Source of the DNA: an uncultured Campylobacter sp. | GTDB taxonomy: Bacteria; Campylobacterota; Campylobacteria; Campylobacterales; Campylobacteraceae | Length of the DNA: 64,000 nt | Reading direction: 5' to 3' | Assembly (NCBI RefSeq): GCF_905372745.1 | Contig: NZ_CAJPQR010000009.1 | Coordinates: 13,281 to 77,280, forward strand | Shown here: piece by piece, positions 18,773-27,511 of the stretch | Numbering within the stretch: position 1 is the first letter of the stretch | Layout of the letters: every line of letters starts with the position of its first letter | Made by a program: the position numbers and the translations under genes | The notes under the pieces: model-generated | Told to the model about the DNA's origin: nothing | Seen by the model: only the letters and a program-made list of their open reading frames with translations | Databases searched by the model: none

Positions 18773-18832
18773 TTTGCCGCCTTGTCAAATTTCAAAATCG
18801 TGCTAATTTTACCTAGTTTTAGATTAAGTGGA

Positions 18833-18838
18833 TATAAT
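18833..18838 (+). promoter_or_regulatory. -10 box (TATAAT) of the 333-residue gene
   Basis: TATAAT stands 43 bp before the ATG at 18882, in the short divergent spacer with pycB. No -35 is evident, as is usual for Campylobacter. A clear site (gaggggag) lies 5 bp before the ATG. Confidence 0.55.
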
Positions 18839-18881
18839 AAAATCAAAGCATTATCACAAAAATGTTTAACGAGGGGAGCAA

Positions 18882-19883
18882 ATGCAAGAGCGCACGCTAG
18901 AAGAGCTTTATAAAAAGCTAAAAGAATTTGATAGATTAGCGGATAAAGAAGAGTTTTTGTTTGACGAGATAAGAGACGCCGTAGGAGCGCAGGATTTGGC
19001 GTTTGCCGCGCAAATTTGCGACTTTGTTTTAAACGACGATTTTGAAAAATTCGGCGCGTTTCTAAGAACCAGAGCGCTAATGTGGCTCACGGGCTACATC
19101 GCGCAAAATTTAAAAGAAAGCGAATACCCGAATTTTAACGACTTTACGGACTGCCTGTGGAAATTTAAATGGATCGTCTCGGGCGTCGCTCAAAGCTCCG
19201 TGATAGAAAAGGAGCTCATAGACGAGGCAAACGAAGCGATGCTGTTTTACTACGAGCGCATGGAGCTCTCGCTGGCTGCGTACTACAAGGCCTTGATGAA
19301 TCAAAACATCGACATGGGCGATACTAGAGAGGCGAAGGCAAACTACGAGCTGTGGAAAAAGCTAGCCAAAGACGATATGGCCGACTGCGAGGCGTGCGAG
19401 GCATCGGGTGAGATCGCGTATTTAAATTTTGCCGGCGAGCACGCAGCGGCGCTGGAGCTTGCTGCACCGATACTCTCAGGCGAGCTAACCTGCGGCGAAG
19501 TGCCTCACACTACCTACGCGCCGATACTTTTTAGCATGATTAAAACAGGCAAGATAGAAGAGGCAAAAGCCCTGCTACCCAAGGCCGCGGCGACGATCGA
19601 GTCAAATCCTCGCGTCATAAACGAGATCGCGCCGCTAATCGAGATCGCCGTTAGGCTGGACGAGCGCGAGACGGCGCTAAATTTGGCGCGCAAGCACTCC
19701 GCGGCGATCCTTGATGGCAACGACGATCTAAACGACCTGCGATTTTTCATCGCTGTTAGCGCGTTTGGCGACGAGAACGACTACAAGATAGCTGTGGAGA
19801 TAGCGGGCAAATTTGACGCCAGAAACGGCAATACCTACTACTCAGACTACCTGAACGAATTTTATGCGGAGTTTGGTTTTTAA
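18882..19883 (+). CDS. Unknown helical-repeat protein
   Basis: 333 residues, function not recognised. No signal peptide or membrane segment is seen. The sequence is strongly helical and acidic, with repeated Ala/Leu-rich helix pairs (EEAKALLPKAAATIE, ETALNLARKHSAAIL) similar in style to TPR-like scaffolds, though no clean consensus is visible. It is probably a cytosolic protein-interaction protein. It stands alone with its own promoter, transcribed away from pycB. The ATG at 18882 has a good ribosome-binding site. Confidence 0.72.
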   Translation: MQERTLEELYKKLKEFDRLADKEEFLFDEIRDAVGAQDLAFAAQICDFVLNDDFEKFGAFLRTRALMWLTGYIAQNLKESEYPNFNDFTDCLWKFKWIVSGVAQSSVIEKELIDEANEAMLFYYERMELSLAAYYKALMNQNIDMGDTREAKANYELWKKLAKDDMADCEACEASGEIAYLNFAGEHAAALELAAPILSGELTCGEVPHTTYAPILFSMIKTGKIEEAKALLPKAAATIESNPRVINEIAPLIEIAVRLDERETALNLARKHSAAILDGNDDLNDLRFFIAVSAFGDENDYKIAVEIAGKFDARNGNTYYSDYLNEFYAEFGF

Positions 19884-20091
19884 CTTTTGCTGGTTAAATT
19901 TTGCGGATAAATTCGGCAAATTTGACCAAGATGAATTCGCTAAATTTTACTCACCGAGACCCGCATCTTTAAGGTTCTAAATTTGGGTTTGTCAAATTTA
20001 GCGTCGCACTCTTAAATTTTTTAAACAAACATGATTGCTTGAAGTCGTCTTGTTTCTTTGTTATAAAGGAGGGGGGGGCTTGAATTACGCT

Positions 20092-20401
20092 CTGCTTGCA
20101 GTTGCGAGGCAAAGCCGAAGCAAAAGAGCTCCTTAGCGATTTATCTGTTTTTTTTCTTTGGGAGAGGAAGGGGTTTCTACTTACGAAGCGTCGCCCCTTC
20201 CTCTCCCATACCCTCTCCAACCCCACTGCACGTGAGATGTGGCGACATAGCTTTACTGACGCAAAGCGTCGCGAGCTTAGTAAATTTTGATGGAGTTAAA
20301 TTTATAAATTTGACTTCAAATTTTAACGTAAAACGATAAGGCGAAGTATCTTGTGATGAATTTAAATGTTTTGCTTCCCTTGCGGTCGCAACTGCAAGCA
20401 G
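20092..20401. repeat. MITE-like segment with terminal inverted repeats
   Basis: The 16-bp arms at 20092-20107 and 20386-20401 are perfect inverted copies (CTGCTTGCAGTTGCGA). A second inner pair, GAAGCAAAA at 20117-20125 and its complement at 20369-20377, extends each arm to about 34 bp with a mismatched centre. The segment is 310 bp, non-coding, and lies between convergent genes. This fits a miniature inverted-repeat element or a large fold-back terminator. No clear target duplication was found. Confidence 0.5.
20159..20208. repeat. Perfect 15-bp hairpin
   Basis: GGGAGAGGAAGGGG at 20160-20173 pairs perfectly with CCCCTTCCTCTCCC at 20194-20207, and the flanking T/A adds a fifteenth pair. The loop is 20 bases. 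No T-run follows on either strand in a terminator-like position, so this is left as a structural repeat inside the MITE-like segment. Confidence 0.65.
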
Positions 20402-20525
20402 AAGCGACGAAATTTCCGACCGAAGATAGAACACGTAGTTCATCGAGGGAGGAAATTTCTAGCTCATTTAAAGGCGCGCAAGAGACAAGCCTTTACAAAG
20501 CAAATTTAAGCTAAATTTTGTGCCA

Positions 20526-21965
20526 TTATTTCCCAGGCCTAGTAAGCTCATAGGCGAAATTTATCTCCTTGCTCTCGTTTGGCTTAAGCGCGAATTTCCA
20601 CGTCACCCTGCCCTCTTTATCCAGTTCGCTCTCTTTGGGGTCGTTTTTCATGCTTACGCTTACGCTCTCATGCGCGCTAACTGGCGCTCGCTCCTGTAAA
20701 ACCACGTCCCACGCGAGTTTAGAGCCGTTTTTTACGGTAAATTTATAGCCCTGCGAGATTTTATTTTTCGAGCCGAAAAACGACTCTTTCGTAAATTCGC
20801 CGTTATTTTCCTTTTTTACGACCACAAGCTCGTTTTTGCCGAAAAACTCCTCGGCCTCCTCGCCCGCAGCGTAGCCTACGTATCTTTTGCCGATATTTAC
20901 GTCGCCGATTTTAAACTCCGCGTCCGAGCTCTCTACGCTTCGTTCGGGCTTAAATTTAGCTCTAACGTATGCGTTTGCTCCGCCGTATCCGTCGATAACT
21001 AGGTCAAATTTCGCATCAAGGCTTTGCTTGTCGTAGCTAAAGCTCTTTTCCTCGCCCGCTTTTAGACTTACGTTATCGATGCGCCAAGTATTTGCAAGCT
21101 CGTTTTGGACGTTGCTAGCCTCCGTCTCTTTAGCATAACTATGAGATACTTGCTTTGCCTTTTTCATCGGCGTAACTACGGCTCTATCGTAGGCCTCCAT
21201 CGCTACCGGAGCCGCTGCTAGCAGGGGCTCTGCCTTGCCTTCGTACCACGGATAAAAAGGCTCAGGCGTCAAATTTGACGAGTAGTAAAACGGATAAAGC
21301 GCGATCGTAAGGTTTGATAAATCCGTATCGAGAGGATTTTTTAGGGTCAAATTTTGCGAGATTTCGACCCTGCCTTTTTCGACCAGGGCGGAAATTTTAT
21401 TTTTTAAATTTACGCTAACGTCCACCGGATAGGAGATTTTGACCTGTTTTGGATCGCATTCGAATTTAAGGTCAAGTTTTTGAAAATTTACGACCTCTAT
21501 TTCCAGTTCCTGCATTTTTAGATTCGCGTCGTTAAGCAGCTTTTTAGCCTGAGAGGCTTCGGCTAGCGCTTTTAGCGTTATATCGTAAAATTTATCCGCA
21601 TCGGCGCTCAAATTCTCGACGCTTTGCTCTTTGAAAGCCGAGAAATTATTTAAAAATTTGTTTTTCGCGTTTAGCGCGCCTACTTTATTTCCCAGCTCCT
21701 CAAACTCGTTTTGAGCTTTTTTAAATTTATCGTATCTTTCGTCTTCTAACGGTTTTGGTTCGTTTAAATTTAGACTGATTAGCTCGCAAGACGCGCTTAC
21801 GTCGATATCCTCAAGCGCTACGAACTCGGGCAAATTTAGACTAAATTCGCTTTTTTGATCGGCGAAGCTTTGATGGATGAAGGACTTGTTTTTGTAGATC
21901 TCCAGTAGGTTGCTCTGCGCGCTAGCCAGCGCGGCAAGCGTCGAGATCAGGGCTATTTTTTTCAT
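20526..21965 (-). CDS. DUF4139 domain-containing exported protein
   Basis: 479 residues. A cleavable signal peptide is present (KKIALISTLAALASAQS). The first half contains long charged helices, likely coiled coil (about 80-165). The second half matches the DUF4139 domain, with the conserved NPLDTDLSNLTIALYP stretch and the C-terminal GRVTWKFALKPNESKEINFAYE. Such proteins are periplasmic or outer-membrane-associated and of unknown activity. The ATG has an aaagga site a few bases upstream. It stands 54 bp from the TRAP permease genes on the same strand and may share their transcript. Confidence 0.8.
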   Translation of the reverse strand: MKKIALISTLAALASAQSNLLEIYKNKSFIHQSFADQKSEFSLNLPEFVALEDIDVSASCELISLNLNEPKPLEDERYDKFKKAQNEFEELGNKVGALNAKNKFLNNFSAFKEQSVENLSADADKFYDITLKALAEASQAKKLLNDANLKMQELEIEVVNFQKLDLKFECDPKQVKISYPVDVSVNLKNKISALVEKGRVEISQNLTLKNPLDTDLSNLTIALYPFYYSSNLTPEPFYPWYEGKAEPLLAAAPVAMEAYDRAVVTPMKKAKQVSHSYAKETEASNVQNELANTWRIDNVSLKAGEEKSFSYDKQSLDAKFDLVIDGYGGANAYVRAKFKPERSVESSDAEFKIGDVNIGKRYVGYAAGEEAEEFFGKNELVVVKKENNGEFTKESFFGSKNKISQGYKFTVKNGSKLAWDVVLQERAPVSAHESVSVSMKNDPKESELDKEGRVTWKFALKPNESKEINFAYELTRPGK

Positions 21966-22019
21966 TTTTTTCCTTTGGATAAATTTGAAAGATTATAGCC
22001 CAAAACGTTAAATTTAAAT

Positions 22020-23345
22020 CTAGCTCAACAAAATAACGGCAAAAATCGCTAAAACTAAAATTTGCAGTCCGATAAAAGGCACGACGCCTTTGTAGATATC
22101 AGAAGTCTTAATCTCCGCGGGCGCCACGCCTTTTAGGTAAAAGAGACTAAAGCCAAACGGCGGCGTGAGAAACGACGTCTGTAAGTTCATCGCGATAACG
22201 ATAGCAAAATATAGCGGATTTATGCCTAAATTTACCGCAATCGGCGCTAAAATCGGCAGCACGATATACGAAATCTCGACAAAGTCTATAAAAAATCCCA
22301 GCGCAAAAATCGTAATCATAGATAAGACGATAAAGCCCCATTTTTCGCCCGGTAAATTCGACATAACTTCTTCAACTATCTCGTCGCCGCCGGTGTAGCT
22401 AAACACCATCGAAAACGCCGTCGCGCCGATAAGGATAGTAAAGACGACGGCCGTGGTTTTTACGCTCTCTTCAAGCGCTTCTTTTAGCATCTTAAACGAA
22501 AAAGTTTTATAAAAAACCGAAAGCAAGATCGCGCCAACGCAGCCAAACGCCGAGCTCTCCGTCGGCGTAGCGATGCCTTCAAATATCGAACCAAGCACCA
22601 GCACGACAAGTACTAGCGGCGGCAAAATAGCAAGGATAGCGTTTAAAATTTGCTTTGATTTAGGCATATCGCTCTCTACTACGACGGGCGGCGCGTAGTC
22701 CTTTTTGACGTAAGAGACGATGAGGATATAGGCTATATATGCGCCAACAAGCGCAAGACCCGGATATATCGCCTCGCGGAAAAGATCGCCGACCGGTACC
22801 GTAAAGACGTCGCCTAGGATAATCAAAACGATCGAAGGCGGGATGATCTGCCCAAGCGTACCCGAAGCACAGATAGTGCCGCAGCCTAGAGCTTTGTTGT
22901 AGTTGTACTTTAGCATCACGGGCAAGCTCATAACGCCCATAGCTACGACGCTAGCGCCCACGACGCCCGTAGATGCGGCTAATAGCGCGCCCACTAGCAC
23001 GGTACTGATCGCCACGCCGCCGCGAATCTCGCCGAATAAAAATGCCATAGACTCGAGTAGCCTCTCGGCTAGCTTGGTCTTTTGTAAAATAATACCCATA
23101 AAAACGAAAAGCGGCACGGCGATGAGGATTTTGTTTTCCATTATCGAGTAGATGCGGTAAGGCATGAAGTTAAAGGTCTCTTTAAAAATCTCAAGCCCGC
23201 CCATAAAGCCGTTACCGTCGCCAAAGCTCTCGACCATGCCGCCGATGAGTCCGAAAATAACGGCTATCGCGCCAAAGGTAAATGCGACGCTAAAGCCGAT
23301 AGCAAGCATAAAAAGCGCGGATAAAAACATTACTATGCCGGTCAT
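22020..23345 (-). CDS. TRAP transporter large permease (DctM-type)
   Basis: 441 residues with about 12-13 membrane segments. It is the ion-coupled translocation subunit of a tripartite ATP-independent periplasmic transporter. The family-typical GALLAASTGVVGASVVAMGV, GQIIPPSIVLIILGD and TSFLTPPFGFSLFYLKG are present. The start overlaps the end of the small-subunit gene as ATGA. The partner solute receptor is not adjacent; a DctP-type receptor gene occurs at 60796-61851. Confidence 0.92.
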   Translation of the reverse strand: MTGIVMFLSALFMLAIGFSVAFTFGAIAVIFGLIGGMVESFGDGNGFMGGLEIFKETFNFMPYRIYSIMENKILIAVPLFVFMGIILQKTKLAERLLESMAFLFGEIRGGVAISTVLVGALLAASTGVVGASVVAMGVMSLPVMLKYNYNKALGCGTICASGTLGQIIPPSIVLIILGDVFTVPVGDLFREAIYPGLALVGAYIAYILIVSYVKKDYAPPVVVESDMPKSKQILNAILAILPPLVLVVLVLGSIFEGIATPTESSAFGCVGAILLSVFYKTFSFKMLKEALEESVKTTAVVFTILIGATAFSMVFSYTGGDEIVEEVMSNLPGEKWGFIVLSMITIFALGFFIDFVEISYIVLPILAPIAVNLGINPLYFAIVIAMNLQTSFLTPPFGFSLFYLKGVAPAEIKTSDIYKGVVPFIGLQILVLAIFAVILLS

Positions 23346-23923
23346 TTTCCCTCTCCTTGTTGCGCGGTTTTACTTAAATTTGCGTCAAATTTGCCCGCCT
23401 CGCTTAAATTTGAGCGAGCGTCCAGATAGACGTTTAGCCACTTTATAAAGTATCCGACGCTAAAAAATATAAGTAGCCAGAAGCTAAACGGGATAAAGGC
23501 CTTGATAACCCAGCGATACGGCAAACCGCCAGGATCTGCGCTACCTTCGCCGCTCTCGTACGCCTCTACGACGTAGTCCCAGCTCAGCCACGCGACCAAA
23601 AGCGCAAGCGGCAGGATAAAAAGGATGACGCCCGCCATATTTATAAGCGCCCTTTTCTTTACGCTCATCTTTTCGTAAAATATATCCACTCGCACGTGTG
23701 CGTCGTCTTTTAGCGCGTAGCTCATGCCAAGCAGGATGATGACGCTAAAAAAGTGCCACTCAAGCTCTTGAAGGCCGACGTTGCCGTATTTGAAAAAATA
23801 TCTCGTCGTGACGTTAAAAAAAACGTCCGCAATCATCAAAAACATCACGAATATACAGACGTAGCCCACGACGTTACCGAATTTATCGAAAAATCGCTCT
23901 ACTTTTTTTAAATTTCGTTCCAT
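23342..23923 (-). CDS. TRAP transporter small permease (DctQ-type)
   Basis: 193 residues with four membrane helices (about 17-38, 51-70, 94-117, 143-165), as in DctQ proteins. The second helix region carries the conserved LQELEWHFF pattern and the LGMSYALKDDAHVRVDIF stretch typical of this subunit. It precedes dctM with a 4-bp overlap and follows the NSS transporter gene with no gap (adjacent ends at 23923 and 23924), so the TRAP genes probably share a transcript with the two NSS genes upstream. Confidence 0.9.
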   Translation of the reverse strand: MERNLKKVERFFDKFGNVVGYVCIFVMFLMIADVFFNVTTRYFFKYGNVGLQELEWHFFSVIILLGMSYALKDDAHVRVDIFYEKMSVKKRALINMAGVILFILPLALLVAWLSWDYVVEAYESGEGSADPGGLPYRWVIKAFIPFSFWLLIFFSVGYFIKWLNVYLDARSNLSEAGKFDANLSKTAQQGEGK

Positions 23924-25264
23924 TTAACTCCCCAAAATTTGTCTTATCATTATAGCTAAAATGCAAATCGGCGCGACGAATCGCAGTAAAAAATACCAAA
24001 TTTCAAAAACCGCCCTACCCATATACGGTAAAAATAGCTCCTCTAGGCTGCCTCTTTTCATCGCGTAGCCGACAAATACCGCTATCACGATACCGCCCAG
24101 CGGCAGCATGATATTTGAGCTTAGATAGTCTAAAACGTCGAAAAATCCCTTGCCGAAAAACGTGAGCGCATCTTTAAATTCGGTAATATTTGAAAGCGCG
24201 CAAAGCGTGCCCAGGCAATAAACGCAAACGCCAACGATCGCGATCGCGCCTAAGCGAGGGATCTTAAACTCGTTTATGAGGTAAAAAACGAGCGGCTCGA
24301 CCATCGAGATAGCCGACGTAAGCCCCGCAAAAATAAGCGCGGTAAAAAACATAAAGCTTAGGACGTTTCCCATCGCTCCTAGCTTAGCAAACAGCGTAGG
24401 CAGCGAGATAAAGGCAAGTCCCACGCCCTGGCTAGGCTGCTCGCCGTACTCGAAAACAAAGGTAAAAACAATAAGCCCAATGACGACGCTAACGATGATG
24501 TTTAGCGCGACGACGTAGAGCGAAGAGGTAAAAAGATTAGTCTTGTCATCTAGACTTACCGAATACGTAGCGATCGCTCCGATACCGACGCACATCGTAA
24601 AAAACGCTAGCCCCAGAGCTACAAACACCGCCTCGCTCGTGATTTTAGAAAAATCAGGCACTAGCAAAAACTCCGCCGCCTGCGAAAATCCGCCCATCTG
24701 CATCGAGTAAATCAGCATAAAAATAAGCAATAAAAAAAGCGTCGGCAAAAGCCATAAATTTATGCGCTCGATACCGCCTTTTATGCCCTTTGAGAGGATG
24801 AAAAAATAGGCAGCAAACGCGATGCTAAAGTATAAAATTTGACCCGAGATGTCAGAGCTTATAAATTTGCCGAAATTTTCGCCCGAAACCGCGATACTTT
24901 GCGGAAGCTCGCCAAGAGATAAGACCGAATACCTAATAACCCAGCCGATGATAACCGTATAAAACGACGCGACCAAAACGCCAGTTATCATTATGACGCC
25001 TGCATACCCCCAAAATTTGCCGTTTTTAGGAGCTAGCGAGCGAAAGGCGTTAACGGGATCGGCGTTTGAAATTTTACCCATAGCCATCTCGGCAAAAAAT
25101 ATACTAAGCCCGACCGCAACGGCAAAAACTAGATACAAAAGCACGAAAGCCGAGCCGCCGTTTGCACCGACCATGTACGGGAATTTCCAAGCGTTGCCAA
25201 GTCCGATGGCGGCGCCCACGATGGATAATATAAATCCGATTTTAGAAAATTTATCGCTTGCCAC
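23924..25264 (-). CDS. Na+-dependent transporter of the NSS family (copy 2)
   Basis: 446 residues with about 11-12 membrane helices. The start FSKIGFILSIVGAAIGLGNAW, with the unwound first helix that binds Na+ and substrate, defines the neurotransmitter:sodium symporter family. Bacterial members mostly take up amino acids, but the substrate cannot be read here. It is a close paralogue of the gene directly upstream, with 2 bp between them, a recent tandem duplication in structure if not in age. It has the short C-terminus usual for bacterial NSS proteins. Confidence 0.9.
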   Translation of the reverse strand: MASDKFSKIGFILSIVGAAIGLGNAWKFPYMVGANGGSAFVLLYLVFAVAVGLSIFFAEMAMGKISNADPVNAFRSLAPKNGKFWGYAGVIMITGVLVASFYTVIIGWVIRYSVLSLGELPQSIAVSGENFGKFISSDISGQILYFSIAFAAYFFILSKGIKGGIERINLWLLPTLFLLLIFMLIYSMQMGGFSQAAEFLLVPDFSKITSEAVFVALGLAFFTMCVGIGAIATYSVSLDDKTNLFTSSLYVVALNIIVSVVIGLIVFTFVFEYGEQPSQGVGLAFISLPTLFAKLGAMGNVLSFMFFTALIFAGLTSAISMVEPLVFYLINEFKIPRLGAIAIVGVCVYCLGTLCALSNITEFKDALTFFGKGFFDVLDYLSSNIMLPLGGIVIAVFVGYAMKRGSLEELFLPYMGRAVFEIWYFLLRFVAPICILAIMIRQILGS

Positions 25265-25266
25265 GG

Positions 25267-26604
25267 TTAGCCTCTTAGCGCATTTATGGTGATGATGACG
25301 ATGCTAACGGGAGCAACAAATCTAATCATAAAATACCAAATTTCAAAAACCGCCCTGCTCATATACGGCCCAAAAAGTATGTAAAGCGCGTCTTTTTTGA
25401 TCACAAAGCCGACAAAAATCGACACAGTGATGCCGCCGATTGGCATGATGATGTTTGAGCTGAGAAAATCAAGGCAGTCAAAAAAGCTCTTGCCAAAAAA
25501 CGTCAAATTTTCTTTAACGCCTTCGATGCTTGAAAGTATGCACAAAATGCCCATGCAGTAGATGAAAGCGCCGATTAGCGCGAGGGCTTTTTTACGAGAA
25601 AAGCCAAATTCGCGGATGAGATAGTGCGTGAAAGGCTCTAGCATCGAGATGGCCGAAGTTATGCCCGCAAAAAGCAGTGCCGAGAAAAACGCGAACGCTA
25701 GCACGTGTCCGAGCGTGTCCAGCTTCGCAAAGAGCGTCGGCAGCGAGATAAACACGAGCCCCACGCCCTGACTAGGCGTCGCGCCAAACTCAAACACGAA
25801 GGTAAAGATAACAAGCCCCATCAAAATGCCCATCACGACGTTTATCACGACGATGATGATCGAGGAGCTAACGAGATTCGTATTATCAGGCAATGACGCA
25901 GAGTAAACAATGATAACGCCGACACCTAGAGATAGCGTAAAAAACGCGAGTCCAAGCGCGGTTAAAATGCTACTTACGCCTAGTTTTGAAAAATCCGGAA
26001 CCAATAAAAATTTAGCCGACTGCACGAATCCGTCCATCGTAAACGAGTAGCCAAGCATAATGATAAGCAAGATAAGAAGCGATGGCATCATCCAGACGTT
26101 TACGCGCTCTATGCCGCTTTTTATGCCCTTTGAAACGATAAAAATGCAGAGAAAAAACACGATCGTAAAGTAAAAAATTTGAGATGCGGCGTCGTTGGCG
26201 TAGAAATTTCCGAAAATTTTCTCCGAAGCCTCGACGTCTTTTGGCAGCTCGGTTATCACCATTACTGCGTATTTTAGTATCCATCCGATGATGACCGTGT
26301 AAAAAGAGGCGATGATGATCGCGCCTATCATCGTAAAACCCGCAAATTTCCAGGTTTCTTTGCGTTTTGGAGCAAGCTTTTTAAAGGCATTTACGGGGTC
26401 AGACTCCGAAAGCTTACCGATAGCTATCTCGCCGAAAAATATCGCAAGTCCGATAAAAAACGTCATAAAAAGATACAAAAGCACGAAAGCCGAACCGCCG
26501 TTTTGACCGACTAAATACGGGAATTTCCACGCGTTTCCAAGCCCCACCGCAGAGCCTGCAACGGCTAAGATAAAGCCGATTTTAGAAAATTTATCCTGCG
26601 CCAA
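25267..26604 (-). CDS. Na+-dependent transporter of the NSS family (copy 1)
   Basis: 445 residues, the same layout as its downstream neighbour: FSKIGFILAVAGSAVGLGNAW at the start, and the second Na+ site region SALLFAGITSAISMLEPF in helix 8. The two copies are collinear along their whole length and differ mainly in loops and conservative helix changes, so they may have different amino acid preference. It is the first gene of a minus-strand set NSS-NSS-dctQ-dctM; the 270-bp spacer before atpE should hold the promoter. Confidence 0.9.
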   Translation of the reverse strand: MAQDKFSKIGFILAVAGSAVGLGNAWKFPYLVGQNGGSAFVLLYLFMTFFIGLAIFFGEIAIGKLSESDPVNAFKKLAPKRKETWKFAGFTMIGAIIIASFYTVIIGWILKYAVMVITELPKDVEASEKIFGNFYANDAASQIFYFTIVFFLCIFIVSKGIKSGIERVNVWMMPSLLILLIIMLGYSFTMDGFVQSAKFLLVPDFSKLGVSSILTALGLAFFTLSLGVGVIIVYSASLPDNTNLVSSSIIIVVINVVMGILMGLVIFTFVFEFGATPSQGVGLVFISLPTLFAKLDTLGHVLAFAFFSALLFAGITSAISMLEPFTHYLIREFGFSRKKALALIGAFIYCMGILCILSSIEGVKENLTFFGKSFFDCLDFLSSNIIMPIGGITVSIFVGFVIKKDALYILFGPYMSRAVFEIWYFMIRFVAPVSIVIITINALRG

Positions 26605-26875
26605 ATTTAACCTTAGTATTTAAAATTTCAGAAGCGAGGCTAGCATAAAAAAGCTTTTAAAATTCTAATTTTTAAATAAATTCGTAGAAAAACGAAACAT
26701 CGCTGAAATTTTTTGTAAATTTGTAGCACTAGCGGCGACAAATTTTGACGAATAGAAAATTTATGAAAATTTTCTCGGTTTTAAGTAACTCAAAGCTAAA
26801 TTTTTATAAAATGCGCTCTCAAAGCTTCAAAGTAGGGGTCTGATCCGAAATGGCTTAATTTTACAAGGAGACTTT

Positions 26876-27175
26876 ATGAAAAAAGTTGTTTTTTTAATGA
26901 TGGCTCTTGCTAGCTTCGCGTTTGCGGGCGACGGTGAGATGTTAAGATCTTACTCTGTTCTTGCGGCAGCAGTCGGTCTAGGCCTAGCGGCTCTTGGCGG
27001 CGCTATCGGTATGGGAAATACCGCTTCTGCGACAATTTCAGGCACGGCTAGAAACCCGGGCGTGGGCAGCAAGCTAACTACGACGATGTTCGTTGCTCTT
27101 GCGATGATCGAAGCGCAAGTTATCTACGCGCTAGTTATCGCGCTAATCGTTCTTTACGCAAACCCAATGTTTTAA
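26876..27175 (+). CDS. atpE: F0F1 ATP synthase subunit c
   Basis: 99 residues. It forms the membrane rotor ring. Two helices are visible: the Gly-rich first (AAVGLGLAALGGAIGMG) and the second with the ion-carrying Glu in FVALAMIEAQVIYALVIAL. An N-terminal signal-like stretch (KKVVFLMMALASFAFAG) makes it longer than the E. coli protein, as is usual in epsilonproteobacteria. The gene is away from the other atp genes, as in Campylobacter. A strong site (aaggag) precedes the ATG, and a hairpin terminator follows. The Na+-binding residue set is not evident, so proton use is likely. Confidence 0.95.
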   Translation: MKKVVFLMMALASFAFAGDGEMLRSYSVLAAAVGLGLAALGGAIGMGNTASATISGTARNPGVGSKLTTTMFVALAMIEAQVIYALVIALIVLYANPMF

Positions 27176-27179
27176 TATC

Positions 27180-27202
27180 GGGCGGGTTCGTCCCGCTCTT
27201 TT
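27180..27202 (+). terminator. Rho-independent terminator of atpE
   Basis: GGGCGGG and CCCGCTC form a 7-bp stem with one G-U pair, a short loop (TTCGT) and a following TTTT and T-rich run. It ends atpE just before the tRNA gene. Confidence 0.75.
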
Positions 27203-27219
27203 GTTGTTTTAATCCACGT

Positions 27220-27303
27220 GCGACCTTGGTGGAACGGTAGACACGCTACTTTGAGGTGGTAGTGCCGAAGGGTGTGCGAGTTCAAATCTCGCAGGTCGCA
27301 CCA
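27220..27303 (+). tRNA. tRNA-Leu (anticodon GAG)
   Basis: The acceptor stem is GCGACCT with AGGTCGC, followed by discriminator A and an encoded CCA. The anticodon stem CTACT/GGTAG encloses the loop TTGAGGT, giving GAG. A long variable arm (typical of leucine class II) and the T-arm GTTCAAATC are present. Its 3' end is the integration site of the mobile element that follows: the core repeat begins within the T-arm side at 27290. Confidence 0.95.
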
Positions 27304-27304
27304 T
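27290..27304 (+). repeat. attL core
   Basis: CGCAGGTCGCACCAT covers the end of tRNA-Leu and is repeated exactly at 33146-33160. The tRNA remains intact on this side. Confidence 0.85.
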
Positions 27305-27457
27305 TATACTTACTAACCCCGATAAAAACCCCTAAAATAGCCAAATGTATAAAACCCGTCGACGGGAAATCTATCGAAATCTTGCCGATTAACTGACCAA
27401 ATTTACTGACTGGCTTAAATTTAGTCAGTATCTGCAAAAACACTTGAGAAAACGCTC

Positions 27458-27507
27458 TTAGTCCTCAAAAACGTAAACGTTATAATTAATAAAAAACGGA
27501 GGACTAA
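27458..27507 (+). promoter_or_regulatory. Integrase promoter flanked by an inverted repeat
   Basis: TATAAT at 27481-27486 is a good -10 for the integrase gene. Perfect 9-bp inverted arms, TTAGTCCTC (27458-27466) and GAGGACTAA (27499-27507), surround it, and the right arm contains the GGAGG ribosome-binding site of the integrase. A palindromic ACGTAAACGT lies at 27471-27480. The arms could be an operator, or fold in read-through RNA to hide the ribosome site. Confidence 0.6.
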
Positions 27508-27511
27508 ACCT

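Larger units (their letters stand above)
19884..20525. other. 642-bp intergenic region with inverted repeats
   Basis: No gene is supported. The region holds a G8 run (20071-20078), a 310-bp segment bounded by long inverted repeats (20092-20401) and a perfect strong hairpin inside it (20159-20208); these are listed separately. A third inverted repeat (GAAATTTCC / GGAAATTTC) lies at about 20409-20460. The region separates two convergent genes. Confidence 0.6.
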
